A model generated the notes under the pieces. That model was not told the origin of the DNA. It saw nothing but the letters and a program-made list of their open reading frames with translations, and searched no databases. From DASWNP01 sp036399175 (GTDB taxonomy: Bacteria; Acidobacteriota; Blastocatellia; Pyrinomonadales; Pyrinomonadaceae), in NCBI GenBank assembly GCA_036399175.1, contig DASWNP010000019.1, forward strand, positions 10,516 to 74,515: a stretch of 64,000 nucleotides of DNA. The letters are read 5' to 3'. The stretch's first letter is position 1; the number at the start of each line of letters is the position of its first letter. The position numbers and the translations under genes were made by a program. Positions 42,101-51,270 of the stretch are shown here, piece by piece.

Positions 42101-45100
42101 TTCGTCTTCGATGTCGAAGCGCTCGATTTGCGAGAGGTTGCCGCGCCCGTAGATGAAGCTTGAGCCGTAGATAAAGTCGTGCTGCGTCGGCTCGAAGGGC
42201 GTGGCCTGCATGTGCTCGCCGCCCCAGTCGTAACCGTAACCGACTTTGGAGACCAGACGGTTAGCCTCGTCGTAAACCCTTCGCTGGGCGACCAGACCGA
42301 TGACGCGCAGGTTGATGTAGGTCGGCCTGAGATTGTAGTCGATGTGAGTTTTGCGTAGCTCGGTCGTCAGGTTAGGGCCGCCAAGCTCGACGATGTCCTG
42401 CGGCAAGCCGTACCTGGGTGTGTAACCCGTCCAGATGCGCTTGCGGTTGTTGTCTGAATCCGAGACGGTCATGTCGAAGACGCGCGGATTCTCCTGGTAG
42501 GAGAGAGCCTCGTTGTCCTGCGTCCAGTAGAGTTCAGTCCACTTCTTCGGCACGCCGTCGAAGGACTCCTCGACGCGCGTGGTCAGCCCCTTGTGCCAGC
42601 AGTTGCAGGTCGAGAAAAACTCCTTGTGCCGCGTGCGACGGTCGGGCAGCGTCACTTCCGTCGATGCGCCGCCGGGCTCGACGCTGTAAGAGGTCAACAT
42701 CTCTCCGCCGGGCTCTGTCCCCCTGTTCCAGTGCTCGAACCAGTCGCGTCGCTCGGAGAATCTAGGGCAGTCGGTTTGCGCGGAGCTGGCGCGCAGGGGT
42801 GAGCCGGGCAGGTCATATCTGGTGCGGCTGACGACGTGCGTGTCGGGCGCGTGGCGCTCGATGCGCCAGACCTGTCCCCATTGCGTGTAGTCGAAGGTGT
42901 AGTAAGAGCCGTCGGGCAGGGAGACGCTGGAGAGGACGGTGATATAAGCATTGTTGGGGCCGTTGACGGAGAGGCCGGGGAAGTCGGGCTGAATCAAAAG
43001 GCTGCTGTAGCCGAAGCGCGCCCAGACGTGCGTCTCGTTGACGATTGTGCCCCAGCTCTCGCGCCTCCACGACTGCTCAATCTTTTCCAGATTACGGTTG
43101 GCGTCGTAGACGAAATTGACAATGCGACCGAGCGTGTCGGTAATCTTTCTGAGATGGCCGTCGGCGTCGTATTCCATGCTGAGGTAGTTGCCGTTGCGGT
43201 CTTTGACCTCTGTGCAGCGCATCTCTTCGTTGACCGAAGGAGTGAAGCTGTACTGCGTGCCGTCCGGCGTGCGGACGACTGCGCCGCGCTCGTATACGGG
43301 TTCGAGCTTCCAATGCTGGTTCGCCTGATTGACGTAGTCCCACTGGTGTATGTTAGCGCCGTTGGCGGTCGAAACTCCGTACACGTCCAGAGCCTTCCCG
43401 CTGTGGCGCGCGATAATCTTGTGATAGCCGTCGCCGAGCGCTACGACCTGCCACTGTTCGTTGGCCGAGTTGACATCCTCCCACTGCTGCACGTTTGCGC
43501 CGTTGTCGCCGGAAGCGCCCCAGACGTTGAGAGCCTTGCCGCTATGGCGCGCGATGATTCTGTAATAGCCGTCGCCGGTCGGGATGAGCTGCCATTGCTG
43601 GTTGACGCCGCCCGAGCAATCCCATTGATGCACGTTGCCCGTGTCCCACGTCGCATAGTCGGCCACGTCCATGCACTTGCCGCTGTGGCGGGCTTTAATC
43701 TGGTAGTACATGACCAACTGGAGGTTGGAGCTGTCGGCGGCTTCGTAGGTGTTCGAGTCGGCGAGCTGCCGCAGCTCGACGCGTCCGCCCGAAGGAGTCA
43801 ACATCATGTAGGCGAACTTGTTGGTCTGCGAGTTGTAGAAGCGTTTTTGCAGGACGGGGAAGCCGAGGCGGAAGCCGGGGGCGGGCGTTCCCCGGTCGGC
43901 GTTGAACTTGATGCCGGGCGCTTCTTTCGTCCAGACGAGCGAGTTGTAATGAAGTGCGAGGTCGAGGTCGAGGCCGCCGCGACCGGGCAAGCCCAGGACG
44001 GGCAGGCTCCAGTTGAAATTCTGCGAGCCGAGATCGACGCCCGGCTCTCCCGTCTCGTTGGCGGGAAGCGTTCGCGGGCGCGCGTAACCGGAATCGCCCG
44101 GCGGCTCGTATCCTCCCGTGCCGCCGCCAATGCAATCGGCGCAGGCGAGGTTCGATTGGATAGGCGCGTGCATCACGGGCGCTCCGTGCTTGAGCTGACG
44201 AATCTCGTCCAGATTGGGGAGATTGGCCGCCGGAGCGCCCTTCGTCACTTCGGGCGGCGCGGCATTGAAGCCGCCGCCGTGAGGCGGGCGCGGGTGGGGT
44301 GGTCGTCCTGCATTTCCGTTGCCCTGTCCGTTTCCATTGCCCTGACCATTGTTTCCGTGCGGGGAAGCGTAAGGATTCGACTCCGTAGCTGCGAGTGCTG
44401 CGCCTGCATCGGCGACACCGCCTGTGGAAACCATTCCGTCGAGCCAGTCCAGACGCCTGACGCTGCGCTCTATAAAGAGACGCGCGGCGTCGGCGCTCAG
44501 CCAGGGCTTCGTCGTCTTCAAGAGTCCCGCAATGCCTGTGACGAGCGGAGCCGAGGCCGACGTGCCGCTGACGCTCGCGTAGCCGCCGCCCATCTTCGTC
44601 GTCAGTATGTTCGTGCCGGGAGCGGCCAGCGCCACGCGCGACGCTCCCCGATTAGACCATGAGGTGAGCCGGTCGAAGCCGTCGGTTGAAGCGACGGCCA
44701 ACAGGTTCGGCAGGTTGAAAGAGGCGGGGAAATATGGAGACTGGTCGATGTCTCTGCCGCCGTTGCCCGCCGAGCAGACGACGAGCGCGCCCGCTCTGCC
44801 TGCGCGTTCGATAGCTTCACGCAAAGCGCGCGACTCACCATCCGTCCCCCATGAAAGATTGATGACCTGTGCCCCGTGAGCGACCGCATAGTCGATGGCT
44901 TCGACCGCCGAAGCGATGTCGCCCGTGCCCGTCTTGTCCAGCACTCGGAGGCTCATCAAACTCGCTCTCCACATCACGCCCGTCGTGCCGAAGGCGTTGT
45001 TACCCTCCGCCGCGACGATTCCGGCGATGGCCGTGCCGTGTCCCTGCTCATCCTTAATCGAAGCGCCTTGAGCTACCCAGTCCCAGCCATGCAGGTCGTC

Positions 45101-45760
45101 TACGAGGCCGTTGCGATCGTCGTCTCTCCCGTTCGCCTTCTCGCCGCTGTTCGACCACTGGTTATGACGCAAATCCGGATGGGTGAAATCGACGCCGCTG
45201 TCGATAACGGCAATCACCGTCGTCGATGCGCCGGTGGTCGTCCGCCATGCCGATGCGGCGTTCACATCTGCGCCCATCTGTCCGCCGTCCTGCCCCGTAT
45301 TCCTGAGCGCCCACTGCTCGGCGAACTGCGCATCGTTGGGCATCATCAACTGGCTCTGCGCGATGTTGAAGTTCGGCTCGGCCAATTCCACTTCCGCGCG
45401 CTGCCCCAACTCCGCCGCCACCGCCGACGCATCCTGCCCGGCAGCAATCTCAAGCCTCTCCAGCCGCGACTCGCCGCGCAAGCGTCCCTTCCGCCGCGCG
45501 CCTCTGGATTCCACGATTGCATTCTTATCCTGCTCCGAAACGCTCTCAAGAAAACGCACGATGACTTCGCTCTCGCGCCGCGCCGCCTGACTGCTCGTTA
45601 AGACAGGCGCAGCGCCGGGCGAGGTCACGGCGAAACGGATGGGAACAGCCTGAACGCTTCGAGAAGCGAGCGGCGCAAACATTGATGCGACCAGCAGGTA
45701 AGAGAGCAGAGAGCAGAAGAGACGAACCCTGAGCGTTGAGCAGTGGAGGGCGAGGCGCAT
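39134..45760 (-). CDS. Giant exported polymorphic toxin: subtilisin - ricin B lectin - RHS/YD repeats - HELVH metalloprotease tip
   Basis: 2208 residues. Signal peptide 1-38 (FCSLLSYLLVASMFAPLA). An inhibitor-like propeptide (about 60-135) precedes an S8 subtilisin with Asp187 (VIDSGVDFTHP), His241 (GHGTAIAGIV), Asn333 (SAGNGG) and Ser401 (SGTSASAP), so it looks active. A Gly/Asn/Pro linker (460-500) leads to the RHS N-terminal part (GSQNFNWSLPVLGLPGRGG); a ricin-type lectin with three HSGK...QxW repeats is inserted at about 685-821. YD repeats follow to the core end NFIDPMGLDD (about 2040). The variable tip (about 2070-2208) holds HELVH (about 2139-2143) and FEKEAYDF, a zinc-peptidase pattern like DUF4157. 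The RHS shell probably encloses the toxin. Subtilisin may process the protein or its target. An immunity candidate follows at once. Confidence 0.85.
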   Translation of the reverse strand: MRLALHCSTLRVRLFCSLLSYLLVASMFAPLASRSVQAVPIRFAVTSPGAAPVLTSSQAARRESEVIVRFLESVSEQDKNAIVESRGARRKGRLRGESRLERLEIAAGQDASAVAAELGQRAEVELAEPNFNIAQSQLMMPNDAQFAEQWALRNTGQDGGQMGADVNAASAWRTTTGASTTVIAVIDSGVDFTHPDLRHNQWSNSGEKANGRDDDRNGLVDDLHGWDWVAQGASIKDEQGHGTAIAGIVAAEGNNAFGTTGVMWRASLMSLRVLDKTGTGDIASAVEAIDYAVAHGAQVINLSWGTDGESRALREAIERAGRAGALVVCSAGNGGRDIDQSPYFPASFNLPNLLAVASTDGFDRLTSWSNRGASRVALAAPGTNILTTKMGGGYASVSGTSASAPLVTGIAGLLKTTKPWLSADAARLFIERSVRRLDWLDGMVSTGGVADAGAALAATESNPYASPHGNNGQGNGNGQGNGNAGRPPHPRPPHGGGFNAAPPEVTKGAPAANLPNLDEIRQLKHGAPVMHAPIQSNLACADCIGGGTGGYEPPGDSGYARPRTLPANETGEPGVDLGSQNFNWSLPVLGLPGRGGLDLDLALHYNSLVWTKEAPGIKFNADRGTPAPGFRLGFPVLQKRFYNSQTNKFAYMMLTPSGGRVELRQLADSNTYEAADSSNLQLVMYYQIKARHSGKCMDVADYATWDTGNVHQWDCSGGVNQQWQLIPTGDGYYRIIARHSGKALNVWGASGDNGANVQQWEDVNSANEQWQVVALGDGYHKIIARHSGKALDVYGVSTANGANIHQWDYVNQANQHWKLEPVYERGAVVRTPDGTQYSFTPSVNEEMRCTEVKDRNGNYLSMEYDADGHLRKITDTLGRIVNFVYDANRNLEKIEQSWRRESWGTIVNETHVWARFGYSSLLIQPDFPGLSVNGPNNAYITVLSSVSLPDGSYYTFDYTQWGQVWRIERHAPDTHVVSRTRYDLPGSPLRASSAQTDCPRFSERRDWFEHWNRGTEPGGEMLTSYSVEPGGASTEVTLPDRRTRHKEFFSTCNCWHKGLTTRVEESFDGVPKKWTELYWTQDNEALSYQENPRVFDMTVSDSDNNRKRIWTGYTPRYGLPQDIVELGGPNLTTELRKTHIDYNLRPTYINLRVIGLVAQRRVYDEANRLVSKVGYGYDWGGEHMQATPFEPTQHDFIYGSSFIYGRGNLSQIERFDIEDENNTRNTRVEFKYGHNTSGSVTFTRDPLWHHTWVSYQDSFSDNVNRNTYAYPTELKDADDKASSMKYNYDMGVVTRRQDPKGAADIMIYDAAGRIEHVSNQVTQAYTNWRYNVSDLYTQIFTSIQEGAGEVFMVDFLDGAGHVRATMQNLPGSVGGYAGQYFGHNVLGQIDSVSNPTEINGGWIPSGDDAGGWVWTLQQYDWKGRPTLTTNPDGSTRENTYGGCGCAGGEVVTMRDERGRRRRLSKDTLGRLKQVDELNWNTSVYATTGYSFNARDQLTSINQSGQIRSFDYDGHGRLRRRTTPEQGLTEYFYNADDTLSSVKDARGATTNLLYNNRHLVTSVSYGTPYGVEPTPGAQFEYDEAGNRTRMNDGLGSVVYSYDTLSRLQSETRTFNNLGTYSLSYGYNVGGQLTSINRSDGVQVSYTRDTLGRVTGVPGAGYGGVSSYAQGYQYRAWGAVKVMAFGNHRVAGYGHDARLRLKHYHIAGLMGSVYDYDLGGEHTGRVTYARNLEDTTLDRSYDYDHLGRLVNSHTGSNARAYLGLSGGTWSGDGPYGLNHVSYDVWGNITSRDSWGSQTSTGTTAYSNNRRSGFSYDAAGNLLNDLGQSFSYDATGQQVLASHGSYLLRQEYDGDTLRVKKVENSQTTYYLRSSVLGGRVVAEINQSGHYSRGYVYMGSQLIALQSGGGVLFVHQDPITKSQRMTDMSGAAVAGIELDTWGGETNRSWNSHLQPRKYTSYERDGNGSDEAMMRRYNRWHSRFDQPDPYSGSYNLSDPQSFNRYSYAQNDPVNFIDPMGLDDLPVIDTGPPVIVIGNLGAVGGLLHGFVDFGGGTILDELSPGNVDGATEPQHPVDVGEPLSDCVKNLLSVFFPGLDLGKVRAHKGLPIGVRKDAQAFTANYDIFFRDGIDQRSIAGITLIGHELVHTGQYERYRGSLGGFEARYLKEAGHAWWKGHDPAGRANRFEKEAYDFGDNLNRYLKAVYGNQNPCP
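39585..40584. repeat. 1-kb direct repeat, core end of the full RHS gene
   Basis: Partner of 37581-38580; together the two copies flank the HELVH tip and its immunity gene, which recombination between them would delete and replace with the JAB-like tip. Confidence 0.85.
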
Positions 45761-46203
45761 CGTGAGTAAACCTCAACTATCCAATAAGCTGTTGGCTTCG
45801 CGTCGAAGTGCGTGCGGATGGAGCGACACATCTTCCACGTCGGAGAACGAAAGCGGTTGTATGGTCGTTGAAGCTCTACCGGCAATAGAGGTTGACGATG
45901 AGGCTTCCGCTTTTGAACGGTGCGGCTGTCAGTTCGTTCCTCTGAAGCTCAAGCGAAAAGGCGTCGGAAAAGCGGGAGTATAGCTTCGCCGAGAGACCGG
46001 GGAGTGAGAGCGCTGAGAGGAAGCAAGAGATTATTCCTATGTTGATAATTAACTGCCACGCAACTTACCCGCGCGGGTGTCGAACCGTGAGGGCTATAAG
46101 ATACATACAAGCCGAGAGAAGTGCAACGAGCGGATTGAGTGTGTAAAGGCGATAGACAGGTCAAGGTTCTCCGCTAAGTGCGCGCCAGTTTAAAACGAAC
46201 TTT

Positions 46204-46232
46204 TTGACAAATTTCTCATCGTGCACTGTATA
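46204..46232 (+). promoter_or_regulatory. Candidate sigma70-type promoter
   Basis: TTGACA (46204-46209), 17-nt spacer, TGTATA (46227-46232). The nearest gene on this strand starts about 590 nt downstream, so it may serve a small RNA or a long leader. Confidence 0.4.
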
Positions 46233-46559
46233 TCCTGTAATGGTAGTTATTCTTGAGCAGCCAGTCTCAACATTCACTCAGGTCGGGCACCCGCTCAATG
46301 CTCTGTTCTGCCATTGCTTATTTTCCGCGGTGCAGCAAAGCCCTGAGTCCTCGCGTGTAAATTCGGTATAGGACGCAACAAAGGTGCTCAGCTTTCTTAG
46401 TTGTCCCATATATCCATCTTTTTTTTCGACTTTACACGCAAGGCCTTGACTCGGAGCTTTGCGTGAAAAGTAGCGTAGGGAGAACAAGGATCAGAACGCC
46501 GTCAACTTCCTCGACTATCAATCCGATTAAGGATGTTCGCCCTTACAATCGAAAAAAGA

Positions 46560-46588
46560 TTGACAACATACAGTGCTATAAATAAGAT
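46560..46588 (+). promoter_or_regulatory. Candidate sigma70-type promoter for the Vps62-like gene
   Basis: TTGACA (46560-46565), 17-nt spacer, TAAGAT (46583-46588), in an AT-rich stretch about 235 nt upstream of the next ATG. Confidence 0.4.
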
Positions 46589-46825
46589 TCCTCCGCTTTT
46601 CAGAAAGCTTTGACGCATGACCTCAGTCAGCGTACCCGCCGGTTGAGCCCGACCTCCGCTGGCCTCACGTCCCTCAACTCTAACTGTGCTTTTTGTCGAA
46701 CATCTTCTTTAGCATCAACTAGGTGCCCCTGCTAGTGAGAGTCTCATCCTCATTAGTTAAGACTATCTACGCAATTCCACACCACCAATAATTTCTGGTG
46801 GCCTCAGTTTTGCAGGAGGAATGCG

Positions 46826-48565
46826 ATGAGACTCGCGAGAAGAGCGTCGTTCTTGATGCTTACCCTGTTGGTGCTGTGTGCCATTGTGTCGGCGCAAACT
46901 CGCCTCCAGGAAGCAGTAATCCCGGCAGCGGCCGAAGCAGAACCCTCTGAGACCTCAAGCCTGCGGGTCAGCCCCGCACCATCCACCGGAGAGTCGGCCG
47001 TCCCGCCCGCCGCCGCGTCTTCTCTTCACACCGGCACCAAGGCCGACTGCGCGAGCTTCGACGGCGGCCAAAGTAAAAACGGAGTCGTCTGGTGCGGCAC
47101 CGCCTCCACCCTCGCCTTCCGGGTGTTGGCCGAGCGCAGCGCACCCATCCTCTGGTTTTCACCCGAAGAGCATCTCAAGAAGAAATACAAAATCCCGCAG
47201 CCGCTGCCCTGCGACGATCGTTATAACTCGACTAAATCTTCAGACTCACCCTGCAAGCACGGTGATAAGTGCGTCGCACACCTCGACGACAAGTCCGCGA
47301 CGGTCTATTACCAAGTCCACCGCATCGTGCGAGAGCGCGGCTCAGTCGGCGACCCGTTCGACCCTGCCGCGCTGGAACACGGCTCGACCGGCAACGCATT
47401 AGGGGAGAGGATTTTAAAGCTGGACAAAATCGAGAAACTCACGCTGAGGTACTATTTCTACTACTGCGCGGACTGCGGATTCGGCGGCCACGGACACGAC
47501 CTCGAAAATATCGAACTCGAAATCCTGATCGAGAAGGAGAAAAACGGGGCGAGGTACAGGGCGCGGGTGGCGGAAGTGGTAGGCGCGGCGCATGGGGTTC
47601 ACTGGTTTAATAACCGCCTTAGAGTCACGGACGACACAGTCTTCCCGATAACTATTCTGGTGGAAGAAGGGAAACACGCAAGCGCCCCGGATAACGACGG
47701 AGGCGGCACCTACGAGAAAGGCTTGGACACTAACAAGAGGGTGCGTGACGCATGGGGGCTGCGTGACGCACTCTCCCGGAGGAAAATAATTCCCCTCTTC
47801 TCCTACTATCTGAGGGGACATTCCAACCCCAACAGGCCGCTCAACCCTGATAATCGAATCGGCTCCCAAGCACAAATCGACCTCCACCCCGATGTCTTCG
47901 CTAATTACAGGGTCGAACTGAAGCGGGCCGACACGCGGCAGAAGGAACTCAGGCAGCCGGAAAAAACTTACGAGTTGAAGGCACTCGGGTCTGATTGCAC
48001 GGCGGAGAAGGTGAAGAAGACGGGCAACTCCGGGAAGTTCGACTTAGCCGGCGCGCTCGATAGGCGGAGGGCTGGAAATGCCCCGCTGGTGGCGACGCCG
48101 TCCGGCAAAGTGGCGCGGCTATTCCAGCGCACACTTAGCTTGGAGGAGGACGACCTGCTGCGGGAGAACCTTTGGGAGCAACTCTTGCAATTTAGCTTCC
48201 GGTGGGATCAATCACACGGGTTCGCCGCCACCCCGCCCTTGCCAAAATTCCACGTCCTCAAAGTCGGTTATTTCATTCCCCGCGCACACTTCACTGGGTT
48301 CAGCAACGGCAGCCGGCGATACGGGTTGGATTACCTCTACACGCCATCAGCATCCCGCTGGTGGGAGATGTACGCGGCAGGGGGAATCGAGTGGTATCGG
48401 CCGGGGCCGGGCCGTCCATTTAATTTCGGCCCCGCGTGGGAGGGCGGGTTTAAATTCAGGTTCCCTGTTAAAAAGTGGATCTTCGCGGGCGTCCGCGTGG
48501 GCGTTCGCACCTCTCCGACTAAGAAGTTCAGCCTCGTCGGCGAGCCCGGCGGCGGCTTGTTTTAG
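46826..48565 (+). CDS. Secreted protein with Vps62-like features, function unknown
   Basis: A 579-residue exported protein: signal peptide FLMLTLLVLCAIVSAQT, start fixed by AGGAGG six nt upstream. The segment from APILWFSPEEHLKKKYKIP through LTLRYYFYYCADCGFGGHGHDLENIELEI and ITILVEEGKHASAPD resembles the fungal/bacterial Vps62 (DUF946) pattern, with a Tyr-rich strand followed by H.HDLE and a later GKHA. The C-terminal 100 residues (FPVKKWIFAGVRVGVRTS) are beta-rich. Cys pairs (CDDRYN..CKHGDKC, CADC) suggest disulfides. The family has no settled function. It is followed 200 nt later by a secreted SGNH hydrolase and then a GDPD, all in the same direction, which hints at a joint extracellular lipid/phosphodiester role. 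Confidence 0.65.
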   Translation: MRLARRASFLMLTLLVLCAIVSAQTRLQEAVIPAAAEAEPSETSSLRVSPAPSTGESAVPPAAASSLHTGTKADCASFDGGQSKNGVVWCGTASTLAFRVLAERSAPILWFSPEEHLKKKYKIPQPLPCDDRYNSTKSSDSPCKHGDKCVAHLDDKSATVYYQVHRIVRERGSVGDPFDPAALEHGSTGNALGERILKLDKIEKLTLRYYFYYCADCGFGGHGHDLENIELEILIEKEKNGARYRARVAEVVGAAHGVHWFNNRLRVTDDTVFPITILVEEGKHASAPDNDGGGTYEKGLDTNKRVRDAWGLRDALSRRKIIPLFSYYLRGHSNPNRPLNPDNRIGSQAQIDLHPDVFANYRVELKRADTRQKELRQPEKTYELKALGSDCTAEKVKKTGNSGKFDLAGALDRRRAGNAPLVATPSGKVARLFQRTLSLEEDDLLRENLWEQLLQFSFRWDQSHGFAATPPLPKFHVLKVGYFIPRAHFTGFSNGSRRYGLDYLYTPSASRWWEMYAAGGIEWYRPGPGRPFNFGPAWEGGFKFRFPVKKWIFAGVRVGVRTSPTKKFSLVGEPGGGLF

Positions 48566-48764
48566 GGTGCTATGCTTGATGCCTTCTGTACGAGGCAACG
48601 GCAGAAATTCGGGGGCGGTCGAGTAGAGGTGTTGGGATTCGCCAGCCCGGGTTGCGAACGTCTCGCAAGGCTCTACGAAATTGAGCCGTAGGTAGTGCTC
48701 CCGGCAATTTTTCCACGTCACTGTTACGCCTATCAGCTACCACCAGCTCAAAGGAGAAGCTTTC

Positions 48765-50078
48765 ATGCCCCGCCTCGCTCGCCACAGTTTTGTCGGAGGC
48801 CTGTTACTGCTTTTGGGCGTCTTCGCCTCGCAGCACGCCCTAGCGAAAGCCAACGCCGCCGCTGCGCCGCGGCAGACACCTCCCCCCGCCCTTAAACGCC
48901 CACTCCGAATGCTCGCCCTGGGCGACTCGGTCATGTGGGGGCAAGGTCTGCTCGAACAGAACAAATTCTCCTTCAAGCTGCGCGACTGGCTCTGCGCGCA
49001 GCGCGGCGATGAGTACTGCCAGGGCGGCCAAGGCGTACACCTACACGCAGAGGCCCACTCCGGCGCGATTATCTCGAAGCCTGATAACAAGCGTGAGAGG
49101 GAAGCGGAGGAGCGGTTCACGCGCGACACCACACCGATTAGGTACGCTGGAGAAGTCAACAACGCCTACCCGACGCTGTGGGGTCAGCTGGAACTGGCGC
49201 GGCGCTACTACCGGAACAACTCGATCCCGGCGGGCGAGGTTGATCTCGTACTCGTCAACGGCTGCATCAACGACATCAGCGCCACGCGGTTGCTCGTCCA
49301 CAGGCTCGTCGGCGGCAACCTGAAAAAGCTGGCCGCGAAGTACTGCCGCGACGAGATGAAGCGATTCCTCCCGGAGGTGGCCGACGCCTTCCCGAACGCC
49401 AGAATCGTCGTGCCGGGCTACTTCCCGCTCGTCTCTGAGTGCACGCCGCCCTACATCCTGTTCGAGACCTTGAAGGAATGGCTCTTCGGCGGCAAGGAGG
49501 CGAAGGCGGAGGAGTTTGAGGCGTTTCAGGATGATTGGGCCGGTCAGGAGCCGTGGGACGCGCTGCCGTGCCCGCCGACCCCCGACACGGCGAGGACGAC
49601 GCGGACGATGAAGCGGCTGGCCGAGAGGTCGAGGGAGTTCGTGGAGAAGTCTAATGAGGCCCTCAAGGCCGCCGTCGAACACCTTAACGAGAAGCGACCG
49701 CCGCTGGCGGTCAGTAATGCCGATTCGGCAGCCGCGCCGCCGGATGCTTCAGCGCGCGCCCTGTTCGTGGCCGTCCCGTTCGGCCATGACAACGTATACG
49801 CCGCGCCGAACAGCTTCCTCTGGAGGCTCGGCCGCAAAGACCCGTCCCTCGTGTTGAAGTGCGCTGACGACAACATCATCACCCGGTTCGTGGTCAACGA
49901 CGAGATGCAGAAAGATCGCCCCTGCATGTGCGATCAGGCGGAGCGGAAGAATGATCAGGTCTGCTTCCGCGCCGGCGCGTTCCACCCGAACCGCGAGGGC
50001 GCGAACGCCTACTTTGAGGCCATAAGCGAGAGGCTGGAACCGATTCTCAGATTCACAGGCTGGGCTGCTAAAAACTGA
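48765..50078 (+). CDS. Exported SGNH/GDSL hydrolase
   Basis: A 437-residue protein with a signal peptide (FVGGLLLLLGVFASQHALA) and AAAGGAG upstream of the ATG. The catalytic Ser is in MLALGDSVMWGQG (block I), and block III reads VNGCINDIS with the oxyanion Asn. The C-terminal block V His is in FHPNREGANAYFEAI; the residue three before this His is Gly rather than the usual Asp (GAFHPN), so the triad may be a dyad or use another acid. A long insertion between blocks III and V (about 200-370) contains a charged helix. SGNH enzymes are esterases or lipases acting outside the cytoplasm; the substrate is unknown. It sits between the Vps62-like and GDPD genes. Confidence 0.8.
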   Translation: MPRLARHSFVGGLLLLLGVFASQHALAKANAAAAPRQTPPPALKRPLRMLALGDSVMWGQGLLEQNKFSFKLRDWLCAQRGDEYCQGGQGVHLHAEAHSGAIISKPDNKREREAEERFTRDTTPIRYAGEVNNAYPTLWGQLELARRYYRNNSIPAGEVDLVLVNGCINDISATRLLVHRLVGGNLKKLAAKYCRDEMKRFLPEVADAFPNARIVVPGYFPLVSECTPPYILFETLKEWLFGGKEAKAEEFEAFQDDWAGQEPWDALPCPPTPDTARTTRTMKRLAERSREFVEKSNEALKAAVEHLNEKRPPLAVSNADSAAAPPDASARALFVAVPFGHDNVYAAPNSFLWRLGRKDPSLVLKCADDNIITRFVVNDEMQKDRPCMCDQAERKNDQVCFRAGAFHPNREGANAYFEAISERLEPILRFTGWAAKN

Positions 50079-50219
50079 GTTCCACCCGCCGCTCACCGCC
50101 GGAGACAGCCTTTTACCTTCATCCAACTCGGACAGATTCGGCTGAGCGCGGCACACCGTAGTTCGCGACTGCGGCCACGCGCCGCCGCTAACGCCCCCAT
50201 AATTCTGGAGTCCTTACTC

Positions 50220-51155
50220 ATGGGAACTTACGACCGTCGAACCTTCATCAAGCGTTCCGCCGTATTGGCCGCGGCGGCCGCTGCTGTCCGCGTGCTCCCC
50301 ACACACGCATCCGCGAGTCCGGCGGCGATCCGGCGGGAAACGTGTCACGCCTTTTTCGATGGCGCGGGGAGAGCCCCGGAGGTTATCGCGCACCGGGGAG
50401 GCGACGGGCAGTGGCCGGGCGAGACTATGCGCGCCTTGCGTGAGGCGGCGAAGCTCGGGGCGGACGTGCTGGAGTTCGATGTCTTCCTCTCGAGCGACGG
50501 CGAGCTGATGCTGATGCACGATCACAAGGTTGATAAGACGACCGAGGGCAGGGGCGTCGTCAACAATCTTGACAGCAAATATCTGCAAGGGCTGAACGCG
50601 GGCCACAAATGGTCGCCCGACGGCAAATGCCGCCCCTTCGAGAACAAGAGTGCCCTCGACCCGCAGTACCGCGATTTAAGGGTACCGCGGCTCGCCGAGG
50701 TGTTCGACGAGTTCCCGCGCATGCGCATGGTTATTGAGATGAAGAAGGCCAACCTGTCGCCGGCCGCGGCACTCAGCAAAATGATCCGAGAGCGGGGTGC
50801 GCAGGAAAGGGTGCTGGTCGCCTCGTTCAAAGGGAAGTTCATGGACGAGTTCCGCCGGTTCAGCCCCGAGGTCGCCACCTCTTACTCGCTCTCTAAGGGC
50901 GACGTGGAAAGGCTGCTCTCCGGCAGAAGGCTTTCGGACAACGAACCGGGGCAGCCGAGCGCCATTCAATTGCCCTATCAACTGGTGACGGAAGAGAGGG
51001 TGCGGCGTGCGCACGCGCGCAACATCAAGGTTCACGCGTGGACGGTCAACGACCTCGATAAGATGTACCTGATGTGGAACCGGGGGGTGGACGGCATCAT
51101 CACAGACTACCCCGGCCCTCTGCTCGCACTCCTCGGCCGCGCGCGGCCGGTGTGA
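50220..51155 (+). CDS. Tat-exported glycerophosphodiester phosphodiesterase
   Basis: A 311-residue protein. A twin-arginine signal opens it (DRRTFIKRSAVLAAAAAAV, cleavage near HASA). The GDPD signature is complete: IAHRGGDGQWPGET with catalytic His, then ADVLEFDVFLSSDGELMLMHDH carrying the metal-binding Glu/Asp and second His, and MVIEMKKANL further on. The C-terminal strands KVHAWTVND and DGIITDYP close the TIM barrel. It hydrolyses glycerophosphodiesters to glycerol-3-phosphate and an alcohol, probably in the periplasm. The Tat route implies folding, perhaps metal loading, before export. It is the last of three same-strand secreted genes and may scavenge phospholipid breakdown products. Confidence 0.92.
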   Translation: MGTYDRRTFIKRSAVLAAAAAAVRVLPTHASASPAAIRRETCHAFFDGAGRAPEVIAHRGGDGQWPGETMRALREAAKLGADVLEFDVFLSSDGELMLMHDHKVDKTTEGRGVVNNLDSKYLQGLNAGHKWSPDGKCRPFENKSALDPQYRDLRVPRLAEVFDEFPRMRMVIEMKKANLSPAAALSKMIRERGAQERVLVASFKGKFMDEFRRFSPEVATSYSLSKGDVERLLSGRRLSDNEPGQPSAIQLPYQLVTEERVRRAHARNIKVHAWTVNDLDKMYLMWNRGVDGIITDYPGPLLALLGRARPV

Positions 51156-51270
51156 CATCCGAAGAAGTTATTAGAAGTGGTTTGGTGTTCTGTTACTTCA
51201 CAGTGCGGCTAAACAGCCGTCTGAGATGAGCACAAACGGGCGAGGTGAGACAACTCGCCGCCGCGCATCA

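Larger units (their letters stand above)
45761..46825. other. 1-kb AT-richer intergenic region with candidate promoters
   Basis: No protein gene is convincing in this spacer between the divergent RHS and Vps62-like genes. Short frames here lack ribosome binding sites and family features. It holds the two promoter-like elements listed separately, and a matching pair CGCGTGTAAA (about 46354) / TTTACACGCA (about 46432) able to form a long-range stem. A small RNA between 46240 and 46450 is possible but unproven. Confidence 0.45.
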
